From Isoetes taiwanensis (taxonomy: Eukaryota; Streptophyta; Lycopodiopsida; Isoetales; Isoetaceae), in the NCBI GenBank assembly GCA_021234155.1, contig JAJEKV010000071.1, positions 1,433,138 to 1,497,137 on the forward strand: a DNA stretch of 64,000 nucleotides, written 5' to 3'. The notes beneath the pieces were generated by a model that was given only the letters and a program-made list of their open reading frames with translations, had not been told where the DNA came from and did no database searches. Shown here piece after piece: positions 54,480 through 64,000 of this stretch. The translations under genes were made by a program, and so were the position numbers. Every line of letters starts with the position of its first letter. Position 1 is the first letter of the stretch.

Positions 54480-57400
54480 TCTGAAAAGATGATTCCAAAA
54501 TAGACATTTTCAAGTGCGGATCATTTATGATAGAGAAATAAAAATAGGATAAACAAGGTTCCAAGCCTTGATAAAATTTCTCAGAGAATTATTGTTGTCT
54601 GGGAGAAGTACTGCATGTTACCAATTCAGCTCGAGCTGCCATCCTTGAGGTTAGCTCATAAGTTATGTTTACTATTTGAATATACCTTGCAGGAAAGACT
54701 AGATGCCTTGCTGCATCTGGATGAGTGTAGAATGGAGGCTGAGAATGCCAATCTATTGAGGGAAGCCAAGGACTTAGATGCATTCAAAGCTGCTCATAAG
54801 ATACAAGGCACTTTTAATCCTTAAGTGGAACAAGTCAAGAGAAGACTCAGCTGACAAAGTTTAAGAATGGGAAGGTTATGTGATCTTGAAATCTATAGGA
54901 ACAAACTCCTATTGGTTGAAGGAGTTAACTTCGGTCATACCATTGCCAAAGAGGTACTGGGATCAGCATGTGTGCTTCTCCCTCTTTATATAGCAGGAGA
55001 TCAGTAAGCCATGGTAGAAGTAGGTAGTTAGCCCAATTCCTTATTTGAAGTCTTATTCATAATTAGTTAGTTGCTTTGATAAGTTAGCGTCATGTTTGCA
55101 GCAAGCAGGCCTAATGTAAAGACATTATTAAACAAGTCCAAGAGAGAGAATGATTACTAATGCTTCCATCAAGTGTCATATGCAGGTCCATTTGTTGATA
55201 CATCCACTTGCCAAATAAATCTTACCATTATTTAACCTTTGCTTTCTCATTTGCCAATATGCAGGACCTTATCAACCCTTACATCCCATAAAGGGTGATG
55301 TTGAGTTTGTTTTTCAATGTGTAACTATGTTTCCTTGGCAGGTGCACTCTTGACCCATCTCTATTCATCTATCCTAAGTAGTCCTACCAACCATCATAGC
55401 CATCTTCACTTGCATTCCTTCCTTAAAGCACTCCGCCTTCAGCTTCACCACCATGGCAGAGTTGCACTTCTAAATGATCAAGCAGAGGCATACATTCTTT
55501 TGTTTTGGCGAGTTCATAACACCAGTACACTCATTCCATCTCATTTGCACACTTACATTCCATACCTTCCATCTCATACACTTCATACACTTCACTCGCA
55601 CATCCACTCCATTATACACACTCCATTCACATCACATCTCCACCATACTCACACTCATCCATCATACATGCACCTCACACTCATTTCCTTTCATCCACTC
55701 CACCACATTTCCATCCAGAGGCATTGATTCATGTTGAAGACCCTTTTAGATGTTCACTTTGGTATCCTACGGTTAAGGGGACCAGCCATTCTTTTGTTTT
55801 GGAAAGATCTTGCCCCCAAAAGGCAACATACTAACCATTGGTCTATGCTTTAAGACCGTCAATTTTGGAAGATCTTGATAGGCAATATTGGTGTGAAGGT
55901 CAAGAGCTACTCAACTTCAAGGTCAATAAAAAGCATTTAAGGTCAAACTTCCTAAGAGGTACTATATTTGTGGTCAAACATTTGTTCAAGGCATGATTCT
56001 AGAAGATTCTGGGTTAAGACGATTGGAAGACACTCATTTGAAGTTTATTGGAAGACCCCTTGCTACGTGGTTCTAAGCCCTAGTCATTTTCTTCATTTCC
56101 ATATCCACATTTGTTTTCTATTCCATTATACTCACTTGCCATATATCCATTTTCGCCTTTCTTGGCCTAGCCATTTTTCTCATTCTTGCACTTGCATCCC
56201 ATTTTTTTACCCCATTATGCTTATCTTGCCATAAATTTATCCTTGGGTATTTTTGCTTAGCCATTTTTCTTGTTTACCCATGTATGACCTTCAGATCACC
56301 CATTTATCATGTTTTACCTCACAACCATTGTTTTGGAATTTTCCACCCATGCTATTTTGTCCACCATTTTGTTTCTTATGTTACTACACTTCTGTTAAAC
56401 CATTACCCCATTGCCATTTTTCCAAATCACTTTTTGACCATCCTTGCCTAGCCATTCTTCTTGGGCTATTTACCATCACCATTTTTATCCAACACATAAA
56501 TTGCTATTTTACTCTACCGTGATTACCATATAACACTTATGTTTTATTCCCCCCTTCATTATTTTTCAACCATGCCTCAAGGTTCCCCATTTTTCATAAT
56601 CCAAAAGCTAGCATCAAATTTGATTCATCAAGGTTCAAACCATTGAAGGCCTTAAATCTATGACCATTTATTATCTTAAAATATTCCTTAGATCATGGTT
56701 GGATGCTCAAATACAACAAATACTAGCAAAATATAGGGAAAATACGAAGCCCATATTGTGAGTTCCTCATAAAAATATGGCTGGGCAAGCCTTAAACTTG
56801 GAAATAAGCCTAGATCATGCCGAATTCTTTGTCATTGTCCTTGAAACTTATCTATTCTTGGATTCTCATGCCCCAGGAATCTAATATACCTAAATTTACT
56901 CTCTGATATGCTGAAACCATCAAAATTAAAACTATAAATAAGGGGAACTTCTACAGAAAACTTTTGAAGACCCAGTTGTGCTCAAGCATTCTCAAATACA
57001 TGCTGAACATGTTCGAGACTGGTCTTTGAAGCCACAGAGCACTCTTCAGCTTGATACTCAGTGATTAGGCTGAAAAACTATTATTATAAAACCATTGAAT
57101 GACGTTTTCTGTGTTCAACTTGAATAGCCTCTTTACAGTGTTATTGTGATTTATGGACCTTTACATCAATGAAATATATATTGCCTACCAAGTATCAAAG
57201 ACTTTTTCTGATATGATCTCTAGCTTTTTGCCATTACAATCAATTCATTCGTAAAATCCCACTTATTTTAAATCCATTTTGGATCTTGGCAACTTTTAGC
57301 ACCTGTATGCTTTGACAACTCTCAAAAATTCCATTGCAAGCTCATGTTACAAATTTCAAGATTCTGCACGTAAGTGTTCTTGACTGTATTTTGGCAGATC

Positions 57401-57560
57401 TGAGTACACGAACTACCTCCCAAGGTCCAAACTGAAATTTGACTAGTTGCCCCTTCTCAAGGCCACTTTTTACAAACATTGGACTTTGAAACTTCTAAAA
57501 AATACCTTGTGCAACTTAAAATCTTCATTTTTGATCAGGTGTTTAGGGTCTGGGTTCAGG
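54480..57560. other. No gene recognised; C/T-rich low-complexity DNA
   Basis: Between 55,380 and 56,530 the plus strand is pyrimidine-rich, with repeated CATTCCAT, CACTTCAT and GCCATTTTTC words that create spurious open frames. The stretch 57,090-57,220 (CAATGAAATATATATTGCC) looks like an old LTR or gene 3' end. A small frame at 54,615-54,824 (DALLHLDECRMEAENANLLR) is unassigned. Confidence 0.4.
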
Positions 57561-57569
57561 ATCACCTAC

Positions 57570-58113
57570 AAGACAGCCCTCTGTGAGGATCCTTGGATCA
57601 AGCAGGGAAATCCTGGCTGAGTATCACGCGGAATTTTGCAAAGAGATCCGAAAAGGAAGAAAGAAACAAATAGAAACTCAAAGACAATATGCCAAGATAA
57701 GGTCCTTTGAATATCAATAAGAGTACATGAACTCTCGTCAAGCAAGAGGAATGAAATGAGACAACTCTAAAATCTCATCTAAAAACTCAAGATCTATCTC
57801 TACTAATATATATAGTACAATGGCCTTGGGTCCAGAATAGATAGATGGCAGATCTTGGTCACCAACTCCCGGATCGTATGCATGATTTCTGGGAATTCTG
57901 TCAGTGCCTTCATTAGTGCCTGGAATCCCGCTAAGTTAGGGCCGCACTCCTGGGAGGCTGTCATTTGCCTTGCTTGGCTCTCTTCTTTGACGGGGGCGTG
58001 GATTTTTGCGTCGTCTTCGGTGGGGGTCTACTCCCTGACGCTTGACCTAGTCCCTTGGTTTTGCCCTGCATGGAATTGAGGAATAGTTCTGTGCCTGGCT
58101 GCACAGGACTAAC
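57570..58113 (-). repeat. CC-B 3' LTR
   Basis: On the minus strand it starts TGTTAGTCCTGTGC directly after a GGTGGGGGGGAAG polypurine tract and ends near GGGCTGTCTTG. It aligns with the CC-A LTR including TATA box (57,806-57,815) and terminal hairpin (AGTCCTGTGC...GGCACAGAACT). Confidence 0.65.
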
Positions 58114-58649
58114 ACTTCCCCCCCACCAAAGAACACTCATAGGAGAGAAAAGCAGGAACAAACTCTGAAGGAGGAAAACCAGGAACCTTTTCAAAATCAT
58201 CATGTTTGCTGTGGGGACGTGCCTCAGTGTGATATTTCTGGATGAGATCTTGCCTATCTTTCAGCGCATCTGAAATGTGTACCCCAATAGATGGTGACGC
58301 GTCAATCATAAACCCTGACTGCGCCATGTCTTCAAAGGCACGGTGGGTTTCCACGGAGACGAACTGATATTCAATAAGAAGGCAAGTCGGAAGGCCAAAA
58401 GCACCAGCACTGGCATTTGGATTACATTAATAGATAGGGCGCTTTCGAGCTATGGAACATTGAAGAAGGCACTTCAGGACTGCACAGAATCCTGCTTGAC
58501 GGTGAACAGACAGATCAGAAGACGTAGCAGCATGCTCCAAAAATTGTTTAAGGCCCCAGACAGCCTGAGTGATGTTCTGCCAATCTCGTTCATTCGGAAT
58601 GTAAATCCAATTCTGAGTTTGCTCCAAAGTTTCTCCTTCCTGCCATAAC

Positions 58650-61600
58650 AAGGTTGCATATTAAACAGAAGTGTTACATCACTCTCGTTTGAAGATTCCC
58701 TTCTAAAAAACATATTAACTATTTGAGATGGCCCTTTTAGGAATTAAGTCCAAAAATTTATGGTGATTACAATTTGAAATGTGCCATTTTAGCGCCTCTA
58801 AAAAAAATATAACACTGGATCAACATATCAACCACCTGAAATGACAATTTTAGGGGTTAGGTTCAAAACATCACGGAGATTAAAATTTAGAATACGTTAT
58901 TTCAATTGCATGTTTTTTTTTTTGGTGTACTATCGAGTAATTGTGAATGTAGGACAAAAGAAGGTGATTTTGTAATAGATCATAAGTCAAATTACGAACA
59001 CTAAACATAAGTGCAAGGTGTGAAAAAAGAAGTAAACATAGAAATTTCTAGTTTGAGGAAGAAGTGAAGCATCAGAGCATGCCAATTCTGTCTAGAGAAG
59101 AACCTTATCAATATTTTCAAAATTTCTACGTATTCTGGAATAGGATTGTCGGTTGACCATGCACTCTTATGCTATTCTGGAATAGGACCTTGCACTCTTA
59201 TGCTATTCCAGAATACAAATCGGGAGCTATATTTTGAATCACATGCACCACACCTTGTGTTCAAAAACCCCTCCATCATGTGAATTATTGCTTAAGTATG
59301 AAGATAGCATGTCAAATCTTGTTCAAATATGATGAGCATCTAATGCACACCAAAAAGCATGTTTGTGTGCTTTCTCAGATCAAACAAAGCATGGGGATCA
59401 GATTTAGTGCTGAAAGGGCTTTTTCTTGATGTTGTGGATTGATTAATGTCTGTGTCACAACATGTTCACAAAATTACTTTAAAAGGAAATGAGATTACAC
59501 ATTTACACTAAGAAACATGGAATGTACATGCAACTCATATTACTTCTTCCAATGTTGCTGCAAACGGGGTTCTGCAAGAACTGAGAATGTGTTCTGCTAG
59601 CAAAGAAAACTTTCAACTTCAACACAATCATTATCATCAGGATCATCATTGCTGCTATTTAAAGACTATGTGGGATATATTAGGATGTTACAACTTTAAT
59701 TGTATGTTAGCTTCTAATTAAAACAATCCCAAACTTCTCCCCATAAAGTTCCACTTCGTGAACATCCCCATAACTCCTTTATTCAATAAAATCTTTCTTC
59801 AAAAATCTCCCATAAGTTACCTCAAGAGATTCAATGTTTAGCGTGGAAAGCAAAGTTTACCTCACTTTTTAAGCTCATGCTCAATTTTGCCATTCCGAAG
59901 ATAATCCTCCAAGTAACATTTTAACAATCGTTCATCCATTGCTGCAGAGTCACTACTCTCTTCTTTTATCATGCACTTTTAACAACAACTCTGAAGTGCT
60001 CTTAAAACATTGTAAGTGCTAAGTTCAATTGGTGGGATGCACATTAGCCCCGGTCCATCCCAAGGACTATAATATCAATTCAAACTAAAATCTAAGTAAT
60101 AAATCTGGTACTTGTTATCCTTTAGTCTTTTAAACCCTAGTTTCTAAAGCCAATTGCGAGCATTGGCATCTCAAGACAATTTTCGTAGTTTATCTAAAAC
60201 CCTTCATACTTCTTTCCAATGGTTTACATTCTAAAGTACAATTTTCCTTGTAACCATGCATGGTCAAGTACATTACCTACACAATGGTCCATACCCCTTA
60301 TATCTGTTGCAACATTGAACCATTGTGGTCCTATTATTAACATCAACTTGACGAGTTTGCATGCATCTCTAAACCTTTGCTCTTAAAGGAATAGAATAAA
60401 CAAGGTAAGGAAAAAAACTAATGTCAAATCTTGCCTGAATGGGAAAACCAGCCATGTTTATGCATTTATCAACCAGAATGCCACGCAAGACCAGAATGTT
60501 ATGCAAGGCCATTTATTATCTCAGAGATAATGCATCTGTGCAATATTCCAATTCAATTAGGACTATTCGTACCACAAAGTTATGTATCTGTACTGCAACA
60601 CTATTTTCACGAGCTGGTTTGACTTTTGGTGCAGCATACAATAGATACCATTCCATATCCTAGCAAATCCATCAAACTGGAAGAAAAAACGGACAAGGGC
60701 AAGAGAGATTCATAATGCTCTTGCATATTCTATTCTATTCTATTCTTGATAAGGTAACTATTTTCACAGATGTTAATGAGGAAAGCAGTTTGCTAAGTAA
60801 CTCTCACGGTCCTCAAAAGATCCATCCACAGACCTACACATCCAATCTGCCCATCCGAGCATCTGCAGACCTGCCCATTCGAGCAGATCGACCATTAAGG
60901 TGGATCATACTGCAAGCAATTAGAAAAAGCATACCTAATCCTAATCCTGAGCTCCAGCTTGTAAGAGATTTTGAGCTCCAACTTGCAAACCTAATCATGG
61001 TGGCGCGAGGTCCACAGAAGATCACCAAAGCGAAATCGATAAAAAAAAACACGTTCTTGTCCCTCGTGAAAAAACAAATGTATTCCGGAATACAAAGTGT
61101 ATTCCAAAATACATTTCCCTATTTTTTTTTTTAAACCCATATCTAGTATCCCTGTTTCACACTTCGAATCCTGTATCCCCCACACAACAAACAAATTAAG
61201 AAATTGCAATGGCATAGAAATAAATTGAAAATGCCTCATTCATGGAAACTCATAAAAAATCTCTAGTTCATAAGATGTTCATAGAAATTTGCCACAAGGG
61301 CCGAGAACCTACTCAATCAGGTAACTCTATGGGCTGAAAAACCTAGTTTAATGTTGCTTTGTTTTTCCCTTTCGCTATTTCAGAATAGGAATTGTATTCC
61401 GGAATACAAAAAGTGTGATATTTTTTTCGTTTCGCTATTCTGGAATAGCAAGTATATTCCAGAATACAAAAATGGTTTCAATTGTTTGATCACAGTATCC
61501 ATTTTTTCCCTAATTTCTAAGACACACGAAGGATTTGTACTGGCCCTTTTGGATCAAAGAACTCTAATCATCGTTTTTTGTTTTCTTTCGCCACCATGGA

Positions 61601-61735
61601 GTAGAAAGTGTAATCTAGGACAAAAAATGTGTTCTACTAATCGAATCCTCTTTTCGCCAGTATCTGTATATTTTAGACAAACAAAAAGCTATTTTTTTCA
61701 TTCTTCATGTTGTGGAAAGCAAAGATGCTGTCATC
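58650..61735. mobile_element. About 3.1-kb insertion in CC-B, class unknown
   Basis: CC-A and CC-B align up to about 58,650 and resume at about 61,735, so the DNA between is an insertion. It contains no recognisable transposase. Degenerate direct repeats lie near 58,730-58,900, and TATTCnnGAATA palindromes cluster near both ends. The longest plausible frame (60,715-61,134) has no known domain. Exact junctions and target duplication were not resolved. Confidence 0.55.
59131..61466. repeat. Nine TATTCnnGAATA-type palindromes in two end clusters
   Basis: Copies at 59,131-59,142; 59,173-59,184; 59,214-59,225; 61,081-61,092; 61,100-61,111 (imperfect); 61,376-61,387 (imperfect); 61,395-61,406; 61,436-61,447; and 61,455-61,466. 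Central variants are CCGG, CTGG and CCAG. Flanks also repeat (GCACTCTTATGCTATTC twice near 59,161 and 59,192; TTTCGCTATT twice near 61,370 and 61,430). Confidence 0.85.
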
Positions 61736-64000
61736 GTCACGGAGCAGTGCACAAAGCGTGGATCCCATCGAAGATCTATAGAGATATGAGCCGGGGTCCA
61801 ATCAGCGTGACCAACCAGAGCCTTGGTCTAATACGAGGAGTGCCAATCCAAAGTGAGGAATTGACGACGTGGAGGGGCTCCCGATGACGCGTACAGAGTA
61901 TTTTGCTGAGGAGGAGATTGCGTCATCGGCTGCTGTGCGTGATCACGAAATTCTTGAAGGAGGTCAGCATCTAGAGTTTGACACGAACGTTCCCAATCAG
62001 AACATGAGAGAAGAGTGTTGACAGGGGGAGGAACTCTCACTTTCAAGATAGGCTGGAGGTTGTTGAAGCCACCAAGGTGCAGAAAATATATTTGTGCAAA
62101 CTGGATCCCCATTTCTTCATGCAAGTCCTTACGTGATCATGAAGATATTTATTCTTAGGTTGTAGTACCCATTGGGCATCAGGTTAGCTTGGAAGGCACG
62201 GTGCGGACCGTCATGGAATTTTTCATGTATGTCAGCCAAATAAAAATCATCCATCGCATATGCCATTGGTTGAACCAAGCGAAAAATAAAGAATTCAACA
62301 TCTTCACAATGAATGAGCTGGTAGGTCAGAAGAGCGCAAAGGAGATCTTTGTCTGCAATAGAGAGATTAGGCTAAATGGTAAGAAGGTCCTTATTGGTGA
62401 GAGAACCATGAAGCGCGCCATAAGTAGAAAACCATTTAATCATAAAAAGATGTCTTCGAGAGGGCACATAATCCAGATAGCTCGTGGGCTTTGGAAAATC
62501 CCCTGGAATGTGGACAGCCAATGAGATGTAAGTTCATGATGATTATGCATTTCATCACCTGACTGAATGGCCTGATGTAACTAATGTTCCATAACATGAA
62601 TCTTATTGCCTTTCTTCATGAGAAGACGAAGTTGGTTTCTGATCTTCCTGTGAGAATGAGCGGCGTATGAAGATGACAGGCCTTGAGTGGAGAATTGCAA
62701 CTGAAGACTCGCAATTTCCGTATCATCTATCAGCTTCTGTTTTTGAGCCTCCTTGGGCTGGGTTTGCAAGGCCGTGACCTGAGTCTGTACTGCGGCAAGC
62801 TGGCCTTCTAAAGCAGAAATGCGAATCTCACCTTGCGTGATGGCATGTTGTTGATGGGTGTATTCATTTTGCAATCCCGTATAAAGAACTTGAGCGTCAA
62901 CAAGAAGCTTGTCTTTTTCCTTGATCTGAGCCAGAAAGTCCGTGATAGTAGCTTGAAGTTGAGCTTATTGTTCTTCCAATGTGGCGCGTGTCTCTTGCTC
63001 ATTCTTGTGAGCCTCACGGGTTTCGAGTGGAATTCATATATTCTTTGACTCCATTCATGAAATGTTCTTGGAAGTCCTGGAGTTTGAGCATGTATCCAGC
63101 GACAATCTGTTCATACCGGTACAGGCGCGTCGAGTGGGTGGAGGAACAAGGATTCGAAGAGGCAATGGTGGTTGTGGAATGATATGAATGGTATTTTGAG
63201 AGACTTGCTGGGAGGTGGAAACATAGACATTTGTGGAATGAGAGGAAGAAATATTGATGACAGGAGTGTGCCTTGGTTCTTGCTATCGTGGGGATGGTTG
63301 TGCATCGGAGCGTGGACGTGAAGTTTCTTCTTGAAGTTCTCTGATGGCAGGGATAACAAAAGGCGTGTGACTTGAAGCTTGAGAAGTTTGGATAATAGTC
63401 GACTGGGTTTTGGAAGGCGCTGGTTGATAATTGCCTGGAAGTGGGCACACATAGCAGATTCAAGGCCGGGGCCAGGAGATTGACGGAGCCGGTCCACTTC
63501 ATGGAGAAGACGCTGGAACAAGATTTGTGGCGAATCAACAAAACTTGTGGAATGAATAGCAGCAATGGTCGTGTGGAAGAAATGTTTGTTGATGTGAGTA
63601 TTTTTGATGGAGTAGGCATAGAACTTTCGCCACAAAAATTTAACAAAAGCTTCATGGGGCTTCGCAATATTTGTGAGCTTATGTGTTATGGCCGCACAGT
63701 TTGACCATAAACGGTAACATCATGATCCTGCAAAGTAGCCCAATTCAAAGAAGGAGTGCGGCGAGGCAATTAAAATACCTGGGCCAAGAGACTTTGGTTG
63801 AGAGTGATTCTTGTATTATCGACCATCGTCTGGTAGCCTACATCTGTCTTGATCAGATGTGCAACAAACTATCGGAGTTGAGCCAGATTGGGAACAGAAA
63901 GTTCTTGTTTAGAGAATTCAAGCAATCCCGCCCTTTTAGCAACTTCACGATTGTCGCCTTCAAGAGGATCGTGAACTGTGGCAATGGAAAGATAACCGAT

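Larger units (their letters stand above)
57961..64000 (-). pseudogene. CC-B: second copy of the coiled-coil LTR element gene, interrupted and off the right edge
   Basis: From the right edge: an N-terminal region not preserved in CC-A (IGYLSIATVHDPLEGDNREV; MVDNTRITLNQSLLAQVF; TLQDHDVTVYGQTVRP), a Pro/Ser/His-rich middle, the coiled coil near 63,000-62,650 (RISALEGQLAAVQTQVTALQ), the globular part with many stops, HISIDLRWDPRFV near 61,760, and after a 3-kb insertion NWIYIPNERDW and SVHRQAGFCAVLKCLL. The C-terminal tail again enters the LTR (VSPVQPGTELF) and ends in PPSKKRAKQGK. One extra A in the polypurine tract shifts that tail out of frame. Stops throughout show decay. Confidence 0.6.

Noticed and set aside
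55317-56522. Plus-strand frames rich in His/Thr/Ser/Phe
   Set aside because: C/T-rich low-complexity DNA without any domain.

Overview
This looks like nuclear DNA of a land plant, AT-rich and full of transposons. The evidence is a plant-type Nup54 gene with short GT-AG introns, a strictosidine synthase-like gene, an NB-ARC-LRR resistance gene, PPR and xyloglucan-fucosyltransferase fragments, Copia elements primed by initiator tRNA-Met, a plant L1-type LINE and a RepHel Helitron. Short introns and the resistance-gene style make a seed-free lineage (bryophyte, lycophyte or fern) plausible, but this is a weak inference.

Layout. 1-0.8 kb: two exons of an unrecognised minus-strand gene that runs off the left edge. 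1.9-4.7 kb: ten-exon Nup54 gene (minus). 5.9-10.6 kb and 23.15-23.6 kb: decayed Helitron (minus), split by Copia-1 (10,568-23,144; TSD CTACA). Copia-1 itself holds a small TIR element, a three-LTR TRIM-like element (TSD GCAGA) and, inside its 3' LTR, a 5.4-kb insertion. That insertion carries a ParB-like plus DNA-methyltransferase-like gene and eight copies of a GATCGCGnnCGCGATC palindrome.

26.5-29.2 kb: intronless fragments of several host genes (ATP sulfurylase-like, fucosyltransferase-like, PPR), part of them in a 0.68-kb-arm inverted repeat. 30-33.5 kb: strictosidine synthase-like pseudogene split by a non-LTR retrotransposon remnant. 34.0-40.8 kb: apparently full-length LINE with a 15-bp TSD and intact ORF1 and ORF2, plus two extra ORFs. 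42.6-45.8 kb: NLR gene whose LRR end turns abruptly GC-rich.

45.8-54.4 kb and 57.6-64 kb: two copies (CC-A, CC-B) of an LTR element that encodes only a long coiled-coil protein I do not recognise. CC-A is interrupted by young Copia-2 (TSD GACAT), which has lost its YVDD box. CC-B is interrupted by a 3-kb insertion carrying clusters of TATTCnnGAATA palindromes.

The most unusual items are the ParB-methyltransferase insertion with its palindromes and the coiled-coil LTR elements whose ORF runs through the polypurine tract into the LTR. Few genes here look functional: Nup54 (with one apparent frameshift), the N-terminal part of the NLR, and the LINE. The rest is nested transposon sequence in various stages of decay. 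Database identities are from memory of families, not from searches.
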